From: CAWCLK01 sp963796225
Lineage (GTDB): Bacteria; Actinomycetota; Nitriliruptoria; Nitriliruptorales; Nitriliruptoraceae
Direction of reading: 5' to 3'
NCBI GenBank assembly: GCA_963796225.1
Contig: CAWCLK010000014.1
Location: 1 to 64,000 of the forward strand
Length of the DNA: 64,000 nucleotides
Position 1 is the first letter of the stretch. The number at the start of each line of letters is the position of its first letter. The position numbers were made by a program, and so were the translations under genes. Shown piece by piece: positions 1 to 8,598 of this stretch. A model generated the notes under the pieces. It was not told the origin of the DNA. It saw only the letters and a program-made list of their open reading frames with translations, and searched no databases.

Positions 1-851
1 CAGTCCAGGGTGCGCCACCCCCGGGCGGCGAGCGGCAGGAACACCGCGAAGATCCCGGCGGCCCACACCAGCGACCAGATCAGGTCGGCCTGGACCCCGG
101 TGCAGAAGGTGAGCGTCTCGGGCGAGGTGCCGCACGGGAACCCGCCGATGGTGAGCGCCCGGACCGCGTTGGACACGCGGCTGAGCGGGTTCTGGGTCGC
201 GAAGGGCACCAGCCAGCTCGGCAGCGTGGCGGGCACGACGAAGACGCTCGAGGCGAACGCGACGGGGAACAGCCACACGAAGCCGGCCGACTGCACGGCC
301 TCGGGCTCCTTGAGCGTCAGCCCGATCCAGGCCGCGATCCAGGAGAACGCGAACGAGAACGACACGATCACCGCGAACGCCGCCGCGGCCTGGACGAGGT
401 TGGTGGTGATGCGGAACCCGACCAGGTAGCCCACGGCGAGCATGACGAACAGCGACAGGATGCTGACGATCGTGTCCGACAGCACCCGCCCCGCCAGCAC
501 GGCCGCGTGGGCCATGGGCAGGGAGCGGAACCGGTCGATGATCCCGCTCTTGAGGTCCTCGGCGATGCCGATGGCCGTGCCGATGGTCGAGAAGGTCACC
601 GACTGCACGATGATGCCGGGCATCAGGTACTGCACGTAGTCCAGGTTCGGGATCTGGATCGACCCGCCGAAGACGTACCGGAACAGCAGCACGAACATCA
701 CGGGCTGGATGAAGACGAAGACCGCGATCTGGGGCTGGCGCTGGTAGCGCTTGAGGTTGCGGCCCATGATCACCACGGCGTCGTGGAGCGACGCGCGGAT
801 CCCGTCGCGCGGGACGGTCGGGGTCGGGATCTCGGTCGGCACGGCGGTCAC
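1..851 (-). CDS. ABC-2 type transporter permease (DrrB-like), partial
   Basis: Membrane half of an ABC exporter; the C-terminus runs off the left edge of the window, probably by only a little. Translation from GTG at 851 gives about 283 residues: a cytoplasmic N-terminus followed by about six hydrophobic segments (near residues 30-55, 65-90, 110-135, 145-170, 180-200 and at the end). The pattern matches the daunorubicin-resistance (ABC-2) permease family. The GTG start overlaps the TGA of the ATPase gene (GTGA), so the two are translationally coupled and form one exporter. The substrate (drug or lipid) cannot be told from the sequence. Confidence 0.85.
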   Translation of the reverse strand, partial: MTAVPTEIPTPTVPRDGIRASLHDAVVIMGRNLKRYQRQPQIAVFVFIQPVMFVLLFRYVFGGSIQIPNLDYVQYLMPGIIVQSVTFSTIGTAIGIAEDLKSGIIDRFRSLPMAHAAVLAGRVLSDTIVSILSLFVMLAVGYLVGFRITTNLVQAAAAFAVIVSFSFAFSWIAAWIGLTLKEPEAVQSAGFVWLFPVAFASSVFVVPATLPSWLVPFATQNPLSRVSNAVRALTIGGFPCGTSPETLTFCTGVQADLIWSLVWAAGIFAVFLPLAARGWRTLD

Positions 852-1822
852 GATGCCTCCTCCATCTCGGCGGCCGACCCCTCGGCCGTGCGCCCGGTCA
901 GGGCGAGGAACACGTCGTCGAGGCTGGCCCGGCGCAACGACAGGTCGTCGAGCCGGATCCCGGCGTCGTCGAGCGCACGCACGGTCGCCGCGAGGTGGTC
1001 GTCCTCGACGTCCACGGGGAACGAGACGGTCCCGCGGCCATGGTCGACGGTGGGCTCGCCGATGGCGTAGGGGGCGACCAGCGCCTCGGCCTCGGCGGTG
1101 CGAGACGCGTCGGCGACGGTGAACTCGATACGTTCGCCGCCGATCTGGTCCTTGAGCTGGCGGGAGGTCCCGCTGGCGATCGTCAGGCCGCGGTCGATGA
1201 CCACGATCTCGTCGGCCAGGGCGTCGGCCTCCTCGAGGTACTGGGTGGTGAGCAGCACCGTGGTGCCGTCGGCGAGGATCTCGCGGATCACCGCCCACAG
1301 CGACAGGCGGCTGGCGGGGTCCAGCCCGGTGGTGGGCTCGTCGAGGAACAGCACCTGGGGGCGGGCGACCAGGGAGGCCGCGAGGTCCAGGCGACGGCGC
1401 ATCCCGCCCGAGTAGGTCTTCGACGGCCGGTCGCCGGCGTCGGACAGGCCGAAGCGGTCGAGCAGCTGGCGCGCCCGGACCCGGGCGTCGTCACGTGCCA
1501 GCCCGTTGAGCCGGCCGATCATGGTCAGGTTCTCGGCGCCGGTGAGGTGCTCGTCCACGGCGGCGTACTGGCCCGTCAGGCCGATCCGCTTGCGGACCTC
1601 GTCCGGTTCGGTGGCCACGTCGAACCCCCCGACCCGGGCGTGGCCCGCGTCGGCCGGGTGGAGGGTGGCCAGGATCCGCACGGCCGTGGTCTTGCCCGCC
1701 CCGTTGGGGCCGAGCAGCCCGAGCACCGTGCCGCGCGGCACGTCGAGGTCGACGCCGCGCAGGGCCTCGGTCTCGCCATAGGACTTGACGAGCCCGCGGG
1801 CCTCGACGGCGAGGTCGGACAT
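848..1822 (-). CDS. ABC transporter ATP-binding protein (DrrA-like)
   Basis: Nucleotide-binding subunit of the exporter whose permease follows directly. Visible motifs in order: Walker A GPNGAGKT, signature YSGGMRRR, Walker B VLFLDEP with the D-loop TTGLDP, then a C-terminal extension of the DUF4162 kind common in daunorubicin-resistance ATPases. I chose the ATG at 1822 (protein begins MSDLAVEARG) because a G-rich ribosome site lies about 7 bases upstream; a GTG at 1852 would add ten residues. Length of 324 residues is normal for the family. It acts at the inner face of the membrane with the overlapping permease. Confidence 0.9.
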   Translation of the reverse strand: MSDLAVEARGLVKSYGETEALRGVDLDVPRGTVLGLLGPNGAGKTTAVRILATLHPADAGHARVGGFDVATEPDEVRKRIGLTGQYAAVDEHLTGAENLTMIGRLNGLARDDARVRARQLLDRFGLSDAGDRPSKTYSGGMRRRLDLAASLVARPQVLFLDEPTTGLDPASRLSLWAVIREILADGTTVLLTTQYLEEADALADEIVVIDRGLTIASGTSRQLKDQIGGERIEFTVADASRTAEAEALVAPYAIGEPTVDHGRGTVSFPVDVEDDHLAATVRALDDAGIRLDDLSLRRASLDDVFLALTGRTAEGSAAEMEEAS

Positions 1823-1876
1823 GGGCGCACCCCCGTGGGCAGGTCGGCCCACGGAACCTAGACCATGCCGACTGGA

Positions 1877-2658
1877 TCAGGTCGGCAGGTCGAGCTGCAG
1901 CAGCAGCGGGGCGTGGTCGGAGGGCTTGGTGCCCTTGCGGAAGTTGCGGTCGATCCCGCAGCGGCTCGATCCCCCCGGCGAGGTCGTCGGACACGACGAA
2001 CAGGTCGATGCGCAGGCCCATCCCCTTGTGGAAGTGGCCCGCGCGGTAGTCCCACCAGGTGAAGCCCACCTCGTCCGGGTGCAGGTGCCGGTAGGCGTCG
2101 ACGAAGCCGCCGGCGAGCATCGCCGCGCAGCCGCCCCCGTTCGTCCTCGGTGACGTGGGTGCCGCCGACGAACGCGGCGGGCTCGTACACGTCCACGTCC
2201 GCGGGGGCGATGTTGAGGTCACCGCCGAGCACCACTGGTCCCTGCGCGCGCAGCTCGGCCAGGCGCGCGGCCATCGCGTCCAGGAAGTCGAGCTTCGCAG
2301 CGAACATCGGGTCGTCCAGCGTGCGGCCGTTGACCACGTACACGCTGACGAACCGGACCCCGTCGACCTCGGCCTCGACCCAGCGGGCCTCGTCCGCGAC
2401 CGGGCTGCCGGGCAGGCCGACCTGCACGTCGCCGATGGCGTGGCCGTCGCGGACGAGCACCGCGACGCCGGCCCACCGCCCCGCCGAGTGGTCCACCGCC
2501 GTGTAGCCGGCCGCCTGGAGCTCGAGGTGCGGGAACTGGTCCGGGGCGGCCTTGGTCTCCTGCAGCAGCACCACGCCCGGCAGGTGCAGGTCGAGGAACT
2601 CCTCGACCCGGGGCATGCGGGCCCGCAGCGAGTTGACGTTCCAGGTCGTGACCAGCAC
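1877..2658 (-). CDS. xthA: Exodeoxyribonuclease III (XthA), two frameshifts
   Basis: AP endonuclease/3'-5' exonuclease of base-excision repair. The N-terminus carries TTWNVNSLRAR and LQETKA (catalytic Asn and Glu), then GGDLNIAP, and the C-terminus carries the diagnostic RKGTKPSDHAP with the active-site DH pair. The coding frame changes near 2115-2140 (a run of five C on the plus strand at 2134-2138) and again near 1955-1970, so the protein can only be read across two single-base shifts. All catalytic motifs survive, which argues for sequencing indels rather than decay. GTG at 2658 is preceded by AGGTGG. Divergent from the ArgE-like gene. Confidence 0.85.
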
Positions 2659-2734
2659 TGCGACCACCTGTGTTCGGGCAGCAGGGCCCGATGATGGCAC
2701 AGTGTCCGCCGGCCGCCCGCGCCCGGGAGCGTTG

Positions 2735-3883
2735 ATGGACCCCCTGCTCGACCTGCTGACCGACCTCGTCGCCGTGGACTCGACGTCGCGGGTCGGCAAC
2801 CTGCCCGTCCTGGACGTGATCGAGCGGGTGGTCGGGCCCCACGCCGACCTGATGGCACGAGTGCCCGACGACACCGGCGCAAAGGCCAACCTGCTGGTGC
2901 GGATCGGACCCGACGCCCCCGGCGGCGTGGTGCTCAGCGCCCACACCGACTGCGTGCCCGTCGACGGCCAGGACTGGACGTCCGACCCGTTCACCCTGAC
3001 GCGCGCCGGCGACCGGGTCGTCGGGCGCGGGGCGGTGGACATGAAGGGGTTCATCGCCTGCTGCCTCGACGCCGTCCCGACCTTCGCCGCGGCCGAGCTG
3101 GACGCGCCGCTGTGGTTGGCGTTCTCGTACGACGAGGAGCTCGGGGCGCTCGGGGCGCGGACGCTGGTGCCGGCACTGGCCGAGCACGGGGCGCGGCCCG
3201 ACGCCGTCGTCGTCGGCGAGCCCACGTCGCTGGAACCCGTGACCGCGCACAAGGGCGTGCGGTCGTTCACCTTCACCTTCCACGGCCTCGGCGGGCACTC
3301 GTCCCAGCCCCAGCACGGCGCCAACGCCGTCGTGGCAGCGGCCCGCGTCGCGGCGCACGTCGCCGACGTGGCGGCGGAGGTGGTCGGCGACGTCGACCCG
3401 GCCTTCGACCCGCCCCACACCACCTTCAACGTCGCCCAGATCCGGGGCGGCACCGCGATCAACATCATCCCCGACCTCGCCGAGGTCAGCTTCGAGTACC
3501 GGGCGCTGCCCAGCGAGGACGGCCCCGAGCTGTTCGAGCGCATCGAGCGCTACGCCCGGGAGGTGGCCCTGCCCGAGCTGCAGCGCACCCACCCCGACGC
3601 GTCGCTGGAGATCACCTCCCCGGGCGTGCTGCCTGCGTTCGCGCCGGAGGTGGACGGCGCGGCCGAGCACCTGGTCCGCGAGCTGACCGGGGTGCAGGCC
3701 CCGGGGCGCGCCGCCCCGTTCGGGACCGACGCCTCCCACTTCCAGCAGGCGGGCTGGTCCACGGTGGTCTGCGGCCCCGGGCAGATCGAGGTCGCCCACC
3801 GCCCCGACGAGTGGATCGCCGTGGACCAGCTGGTGGCGTGCCGGGCGATGCTCGACCGGCTGGCCGACCGGCTGCGACGCTGA
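2735..3883 (+). CDS. argE: Acetylornithine deacetylase / M20 family peptidase (ArgE-like)
   Basis: Zinc-dependent M20 amidohydrolase, probably removing the acetyl group from N-acetylornithine in arginine synthesis. The metal-ligand motifs are present: SAHTDCVP (His, Asp), GRGAVDMKG (bridging Asp) and the Glu-Glu of DEELGALG; the dimerisation (lid) domain sits at about residues 170-280. Length is 382 residues, normal for ArgE. ATG at 2735 has GGGAG 6 bases upstream. It stands apart from other arginine genes, so DapE or another acyl-amino-acid deacylase is possible; the overall motif pattern (DMKGF, single domain order) favours ArgE. Confidence 0.8.
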   Translation: MDPLLDLLTDLVAVDSTSRVGNLPVLDVIERVVGPHADLMARVPDDTGAKANLLVRIGPDAPGGVVLSAHTDCVPVDGQDWTSDPFTLTRAGDRVVGRGAVDMKGFIACCLDAVPTFAAAELDAPLWLAFSYDEELGALGARTLVPALAEHGARPDAVVVGEPTSLEPVTAHKGVRSFTFTFHGLGGHSSQPQHGANAVVAAARVAAHVADVAAEVVGDVDPAFDPPHTTFNVAQIRGGTAINIIPDLAEVSFEYRALPSEDGPELFERIERYAREVALPELQRTHPDASLEITSPGVLPAFAPEVDGAAEHLVRELTGVQAPGRAAPFGTDASHFQQAGWSTVVCGPGQIEVAHRPDEWIAVDQLVACRAMLDRLADRLRR

Positions 3884-3919
3884 CCGTCGCACCTCCCGGG
3901 CCGGGCCGGACGTCCTTCG

Positions 3920-3925
3920 TATGAT
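3920..3925 (+). promoter_or_regulatory. Possible -10 element of a leaderless nfeD promoter
   Basis: TATGAT, a good actinobacterial TANNNT -10 hexamer, ends 6 bases before the ATG of the NfeD gene. If used, transcription would begin at or next to the start codon, giving a leaderless mRNA; no Shine-Dalgarno sequence is seen before this ATG. No convincing -35 element is visible. Confidence 0.4.
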
Positions 3926-3931
3926 GCGGGC

Positions 3932-4450
3932 ATGCTGGACCTCGGGCTCGCCCTCATCGACTGGTCCAGCACCGTCTGGCCATGGGGGTGGCTGGTGCTG
4001 GGGGTCGTCCTGCTGCTGGTCGAGCTGACCGTCCTGGGCGGGTCGCTGATGGTCCTTCCCTTCGGGGTGTCGGCGATGGTGGCCGCCCTGCTGGGATTCG
4101 GGGGCGTGTCCATCACGGTCCAGTGGGCGGTGTTCGCCGCCGGGGGCGTGCTGCTGTTCGCCGCGTTCTGGCGCTACCAGTCGCTGGTCCAGCAGGGCAA
4201 CCGCCTGCCACCCGGGGTCGGGGCCGCGCGGCTGGTCGGGCTCACCGGCGTGGTGACCCAGCCCCTCGACCCGTCCGACCTCGAGGCCCACGGCACGGTC
4301 CGCGTGGCGGGCGAGACCTGGTTCGCCCGTGCCGACGCCGACGCGGTCCTGCCGACCGGGGCCCGCGTGCGCGTCATCGAGGTCGAGGGCACCCGCCTGC
4401 TCGTCGTCCCCGCCGACCCCGACGCCACCACCGACCCAAGGAACGCCTGA
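3932..4450 (+). CDS. NfeD family membrane protein
   Basis: Small NfeD-type protein, partner of SPFH/stomatin proteins in membrane microdomain organisation. The 172-residue product has a short N-terminus, two or three hydrophobic segments (about residues 18-40, 45-62 and 66-80), then a soluble OB-fold-like domain (about residues 95-165: GLTGVVTQPL, GTVRVAGETWFARA, VRVIEVEGTRLLVVP). The stop overlaps the ATG of the SPFH gene (ATGA), the standard NfeD-stomatin operon order. The N-terminal protease domain of long NfeD proteins is absent, as in the short class. Confidence 0.88.
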   Translation: MLDLGLALIDWSSTVWPWGWLVLGVVLLLVELTVLGGSLMVLPFGVSAMVAALLGFGGVSITVQWAVFAAGGVLLFAAFWRYQSLVQQGNRLPPGVGAARLVGLTGVVTQPLDPSDLEAHGTVRVAGETWFARADADAVLPTGARVRVIEVEGTRLLVVPADPDATTDPRNA

Positions 4451-5484
4451 TGCTGCCCTTCGTGATCGCGATCCTCTTCGTCGCCGTGCTGGCGTTCCTC
4501 ATCGGGGCGGTGAAGATCGTCCGTCCCTTCCAGCGCGGGCTGGTCGAGCGGCTCGGCCGCTACCAGACCACCAAGGATCCGGGGTTCAACCTGATCATCC
4601 CGTTCATCGAGACGATCCAGCTCATCGACATGCGCGAGCAGGTCGTGGACGTCCCGCCGCAGGAGGTGATCACCCAGGACAACGTCGTGGTGTCGGTCGA
4701 CGCGGTCGTCTACTACGAGGCCACCGACCCCAAGCGGCTGGTCTACAACGTCGCCGACTTCTACACGGCCATCATCAAGCTGGCCCAGACGAACCTGCGC
4801 AACCTGATCGGTGACCTCGAGCTCGACCGTGCGCTGACCAGTCGCGACACCATCAACGCCCGGCTGCGCGAGGTCCTCGACGACGCCACCGACAAGTGGG
4901 GCGTCCGGGTGGTGCGTGTCGAGATCCAGCGCATCGACCCGCCGGCCGAGGTGGTCTCGGCCATGCACGCGCAGATGCGCGCCGAGCGGGACCGTCGTGC
5001 CACGGTCACCGAGGCCAACGGCTACCGCGAGGCCGCCATCGCCCGCGCCAACGGCGAGAAGGAGGCCTCGATCCTGGCCGCCGAGGGACGCAAGCAGGCG
5101 GCCGTCCTCGACGCCGAGGGCGAGGCCCGGGCCATCGAGCTGCGCGCCGACGCCGACAAGCTGCGGCTGCAGCGGCTCGGCGAGGGTGAGGGCGACGGGG
5201 CGAAGGCACGCCTGACCGGCATCAAGGCGGCCGCCGCCGACCAGGCCGTGCTGACCGTCGAGTACCTGCAGGCGCTCGAGCAGATCGGTGACGGCCGCGC
5301 CACCAAGCTCGTGATCCCGGCGGAGTTCTCCGGGCTGCTCGGGACGGTCACGGCACTCGCGACGTCGCTGAACGACGACGACCTCGACGAGGTCCGCCCA
5401 CGGGACGGGCTGGCCGTGCCCGACGCCGACGAGCGCGTCGACGCCCCGCCGCCGGCCGGGGTCGACCCCGTGGGTGGCCGGTGA
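4450..5484 (+). CDS. SPFH domain (stomatin/prohibitin-like) protein
   Basis: Membrane scaffold of the stomatin/SPFH family, 344 residues. An N-terminal hydrophobic segment (residues 1-20) is followed by the SPFH/PHB domain (about 25-200, with VRPFQRGLVERLGRY and QNVVVSVDAVVYYE-like strands) and a long Ala/Glu-rich coiled coil (about 190-260, with EAAIARANGEKEA and AEGRKQAAVLDAEGEA repeats), typical for oligomerisation. Encoded in an operon with NfeD upstream and a DUF2510 membrane protein whose GTG start overlaps its stop. The role is membrane-domain organisation or protein quality control by analogy. Confidence 0.9.
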   Translation: MLPFVIAILFVAVLAFLIGAVKIVRPFQRGLVERLGRYQTTKDPGFNLIIPFIETIQLIDMREQVVDVPPQEVITQDNVVVSVDAVVYYEATDPKRLVYNVADFYTAIIKLAQTNLRNLIGDLELDRALTSRDTINARLREVLDDATDKWGVRVVRVEIQRIDPPAEVVSAMHAQMRAERDRRATVTEANGYREAAIARANGEKEASILAAEGRKQAAVLDAEGEARAIELRADADKLRLQRLGEGEGDGAKARLTGIKAAAADQAVLTVEYLQALEQIGDGRATKLVIPAEFSGLLGTVTALATSLNDDDLDEVRPRDGLAVPDADERVDAPPPAGVDPVGGR

Positions 5485-6033
5485 AGCTCGCGGACGCCCC
5501 GCCCCCCGGCTGGTACCCCGACCCCGCCGGCCGGTCGGGGCTGCGCTGGTGGGACGGGCTGGACTGGACCGACCACCGGCGCCCCCCGCTGCCCATGGCG
5601 CCGCAGGTGTTCCGGGGGTTCGACGACGAGGACGACGGCGTCCCCCTCGACCACACCGCCGACGCCGTCCTCGGCGGGCGAGTGGGGCCGGCCCCGGTCG
5701 GCGCCCTCGCGCACCGACGCGACCCAGGTGGTCGAGGAGGCGCGGCGCGCGGCTCGGGCCGAGGTCGACCGGGCCGTGCAGGAGTTCTCGGCCCGCGCCC
5801 GGGACGCCCGCCGGCAGTTCGAGCCGCTGGTCACCCAGTACGGCGACCGCTTCATGCGTGGCCTGCGCCTGGTGGCCATCGCGGCCGTGGTGCTCCTGGT
5901 GCTGTGGATGGTCCTGCAGACCGTCGGGCAGACCACCCTGCTCGAGTGGCTCGGCGACCGGATCGATTCGATCACCGAAGGGTCGGTCGGTCAGCGGACC
6001 GGGTTGCTGACGTGGCGGGGATCGAACCCGTAG
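5481..6033 (+). CDS. DUF2510 domain membrane protein, one frameshift
   Basis: Third gene of the NfeD-SPFH operon; its GTG overlaps the SPFH stop codon. The N-terminus is a DUF2510 motif (PPPGWYPDPAG ... RWWDGLDWTDH), a short Trp-rich module usually attached to membrane proteins of actinobacteria. The frame shifts somewhere between 5690 and 5725; beyond it an amphipathic helix (VVEEARRAARAEVDRA) leads to one transmembrane segment (about 5870-5935: LVAIAAVVLLVLWMVL). The last 43 bases overlap the convergent cbiO gene. Function unknown; the context suggests a membrane-domain accessory. Confidence 0.65.
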
Positions 6034-6755
6034 GGCAGCACCAGACGGTGGGCCTCCAGCAGGTCGGCGTCGGCGAGCAGGTCGGCGGTACGGCCGTCGG
6101 CCACGACCCGCCCCTCGTCGACGATCACGGCGCGCGGGCAGAGCTGGAGGGCGAACGGCAGGTCGTGGGTGACCACGAGCTGGGTGACCTCGAGCCCGAG
6201 CAGCAGGTCGGTGAGCTCGCGCTGGGCCAGCGGGTCCAGGTGCGAGGTCGGTTCGTCGAGCACGAGCAGGCTGGGCGACATCGACAGGACCGTGGCGATC
6301 GCGACCCGCCGGCGTTCGCCGCCGGACAGGTGGTGGGGGGCCTTGGCCCGGGCGTGGGCCATCCCGACGGCCTCGAGCGCCCGGTCCACCACGGCGTCGA
6401 GCTCGTCGCCGCGCAGCCCGGCGTTGGCCGGCCCGAACGCGACGTCCTCGCCCACCGTGCCGAGGAACAGCTGGTCGTCGGGGTCCTGGAAGACCAGCCC
6501 GACGCGACGGCGGACCTCGGCGAGGTTGGCGTCCTCGACGGGCAGGCCGTCGACGGTGACCGACCCGGCGCGGGGCGTGTGCAGGCCGTTGGTGTGCAGG
6601 GCCAACGTCGTCTTGCCGGCGCCGTTGGGGCCGAGGACGGCGACGCGTTCGCCCGGGGCGACCTGCATGCTCAGCCCGTCGAGGGCCTGGTGGCCGTCCG
6701 GGTACCGGAAGGTGAGGTCGCGGACCTCGAGGGCGGGCGTGGTCACAGCAGCCAT
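5991..6755 (-). CDS. cbiO: ECF transporter ATPase, cobalt/nickel type (CbiO)
   Basis: ATP-binding subunit of an energy-coupling-factor metal importer. Walker A GPNGAGKT, Q-loop VFQDPDDQLF (the DPDDQLF form is characteristic of CbiO/EcfA), signature HLSGGERRR, Walker B LLVLDEPTSHLDP and an H-loop VTHDLPF are all present in 254 residues. It is the last gene of cbiMN-cbiQ-cbiO and its ATG lies 13 bases inside the end of cbiQ. It energises uptake of Co2+ or Ni2+; with a NiFe-hydrogenase operon in the same window, nickel is an attractive substrate, but the sequence alone does not distinguish the metals. Confidence 0.93.
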   Translation of the reverse strand: MAAVTTPALEVRDLTFRYPDGHQALDGLSMQVAPGERVAVLGPNGAGKTTLALHTNGLHTPRAGSVTVDGLPVEDANLAEVRRRVGLVFQDPDDQLFLGTVGEDVAFGPANAGLRGDELDAVVDRALEAVGMAHARAKAPHHLSGGERRRVAIATVLSMSPSLLVLDEPTSHLDPLAQRELTDLLLGLEVTQLVVTHDLPFALQLCPRAVIVDEGRVVADGRTADLLADADLLEAHRLVLPYGFDPRHVSNPVR

Positions 6756-7503
6756 CCTGTCAGCGCGGCAGCGAGGGCGAGGGCGGCCGGCAGCAGGCCC
6801 AACGTCCAGTCCCCGGCCGTGGCCGTGTCGTCGTGCAGGGCGGGCATCGCGCCGGCGTAGCCGCGGGCCAGCATGGCGCGGTGCACCCGTTCGCCGCGCT
6901 CGTAGCTGCGCACGAACAGGGCGCCGCTGGCGGCGGCGATCGGACGACCTGGCTGATCCACCGCGGGTCGTACCCGCGGGCGGTCATCGAGGTGCGCATG
7001 CGGCGCAGCTCGCCGGTGACGACCTCGAGGTAGCGGAGCATGAACCCGGCGATCTGGGTGAGCACCGAGGGGACCCGCAGCCGGTCCAGGCCCGCGAGGA
7101 TCCGCGGCAGCTCGGTCGTGCCGGCCAGGACGACGGAGGTGGTGACGCCGAGGATCGCCTTGGCCAGCACGTGGGCCGCGCTGCGCAGGCCCTCCTCGCT
7201 GACGGGGATCCCGAGCACGTCGACGCGGGGGCCGCTGGCCACGAACGGGATCAGCACGGCGAAGACGACGAAGGGCAGCACCACCACGGCCCGTGAGGCG
7301 ACGAAGCCCGGGCGCAACCGGGCCGCGCGGATCACCGCGAGGAGCACAGCGGCGTCGACGAGGTAGGGCCACAGGGTGGAGCGGGGCGTGATCGCCACCG
7401 CGAACACGAACGCCACGGCCGCCGCGACCTTCACCTGCGGGGCGAGGTGGTGCACCCGCGTGTGGCCGTGGACGTAGAGGCTGTGCGCGTGGCCGGCGCC
7501 CAC
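6743..7503 (-). CDS. cbiQ: ECF transporter transmembrane T-component (CbiQ), one frameshift
   Basis: Transmembrane coupling subunit of the metal importer. Hydrophobic segments (VAAAVAFVFAVAI, AVVVLPFVVFAVLIP, AHVLAKAILGVTTSVVL) are followed by the cytoplasmic coupling helices, where the first Ala-Arg-Gly-type motif reads RTSMTARGYDP and the second reads RAMLARGYAG. The frame changes near 6940-6950, between these two motifs; both sides match the family, so I treat it as one gene. GTG start 3 bases after the cbiMN stop; the end overlaps cbiO by 13 bases. About 253 residues, normal length. Confidence 0.85.
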
Positions 7504-7506
7504 GGG

Positions 7507-8478
7507 TCAGGCCGCCGTGCGGGGACGTCGACGTCGCACGAGCATGGTCAGGCCGGCGCCGACGGACAGGGTCAACGCGCTGCCGGCGATGCCGGCCAGC
7601 GCGAGGCTGAGGTTCTCGTTGCCCACCCCGGCCGTGGCGTAGCCGGCGAACAGCGAGCTGCCGAAGGCGTGGTCCTGCTCCTGGTCGCCGAACCCGGTGT
7701 CCTGCGCGACCTTCTGGAGTCCGTCCGGGGCGTCGAAGGCGAACTGGCTGACCCCGCCGGCCACGAGCAGGGTCACGAGCACGCCGCCGAGCACGAACCG
7801 GCTGGTCCGGGCACGCGCCGGCTCGACGTCGACCATGCCGTCGGCGCCCGCGACCAGGTCGGGGCGTGCGGCGAGGACGGCGGAGACGGTGAACCCCGTG
7901 ATCACGGCCTCGCCCAGGGCGATGAGCGTGTGGACGCCGACCATCGCCCCGAAGACCCGGTCGAAGGGCACGGGCGCGGACGCGCCGAAGAGCCACTCGA
8001 TCGAGAACGCCATCGAGGACAGCACGACGCTGGCGAAGGCGGCCACCGCGGCGGCCAGCGAGATGCCCCGACGTGTGGGCGGCGCCAGGCGCCGGGCGGC
8101 ACGGAACACCGCCCACCCGCCCAGCGAGGTCACCACCGCCATGTTCAGCGTGTTGTAGCCGAGTGCGGTCAGCCCGCCGTCGGCGAACACGAGGGCCTGC
8201 ACGGCGATGACGACGGCGACCACCAGCACGGCCGTGGAGGGGCCGAGCAGGACGGCGGCCAGCGCCCCACCCAGCAGGTGCCCGGTCGTGCCCGCGGCCA
8301 CCGGGAAGTTGAACATCTGCGCCGCGAAGACGTACGCCCCGGCCAGTCCCGCCAGGGGCACCTGCGCGTCGCGGAGCGAGTCGCGCGACTGTCGGAGTGC
8401 CACGCCCACGGCGCCCGCGCTGAGGACGCCCGTCCCCACGGCCGTCCCCGCGGTGAGGAACCCGTCGGGTGCGTGCAT
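7507..8478 (-). CDS. cbiM: Fused CbiM-CbiN metal-binding component of Co/Ni ECF importer
   Basis: Substrate-binding S-component. It starts with MHAPDGF, the conserved N-terminus whose amino group and His-2 coordinate the metal in CbiM/NikM. About residues 1-210 form the CbiM membrane domain (FNFPVAAGTTGHLLGG, VHTLIALGEAVITGF); a linker then leads to a C-terminal part with a membrane segment and a PDGLQKVAQDTGF sequence of the PDGLE/CbiN-like type, followed by a last membrane helix. So CbiM and CbiN functions are fused in 323 residues. AGGAG lies 8 bases before the ATG. Two palindromic sites lie just upstream (8493-8507, 8523-8535). Confidence 0.92.
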   Translation of the reverse strand: MHAPDGFLTAGTAVGTGVLSAGAVGVALRQSRDSLRDAQVPLAGLAGAYVFAAQMFNFPVAAGTTGHLLGGALAAVLLGPSTAVLVVAVVIAVQALVFADGGLTALGYNTLNMAVVTSLGGWAVFRAARRLAPPTRRGISLAAAVAAFASVVLSSMAFSIEWLFGASAPVPFDRVFGAMVGVHTLIALGEAVITGFTVSAVLAARPDLVAGADGMVDVEPARARTSRFVLGGVLVTLLVAGGVSQFAFDAPDGLQKVAQDTGFGDQEQDHAFGSSLFAGYATAGVGNENLSLALAGIAGSALTLSVGAGLTMLVRRRRPRTAA

Positions 8479-8492
8479 GGCCCACTCCTAGT

Positions 8493-8507
8493 TGCGAACG
8501 GTTCGCA
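8493..8507. promoter_or_regulatory. Palindromic operator site 1 upstream of cbiMN
   Basis: TGCGAACGGTTCGCA: 7-bp arms around one base, perfect. It lies 15 bases upstream of the cbiMN start codon. A second copy with the same GCGAA-N3-TTCGC core is 29 bp away (centre to centre). The pair suggests a dimeric metal-responsive repressor. Confidence 0.75.
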
Positions 8508-8522
8508 GTAAGCGAGACTATC

Positions 8523-8535
8523 GCGAACCATTCGC
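8523..8535. promoter_or_regulatory. Palindromic operator site 2 upstream of cbiMN
   Basis: GCGAACCATTCGC, sharing the GCGAA-N3-TTCGC core with site 1. On the minus strand the stretch between the two sites contains TAGTCT, a possible -10 element, so the sites would flank or overlap the promoter of the metal importer. Confidence 0.7.
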
Positions 8536-8598
8536 AGGTGGGAGGGGCGCCGGATGCACCTTCCGAACCTGCGCCCCGCCCACGCGAGCCCGCGGGCG

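Noticed and set aside
1877..2658. xthA as a true pseudogene
   Set aside because: Two isolated single-base shifts with every catalytic motif conserved, matching the window-wide indel pattern.
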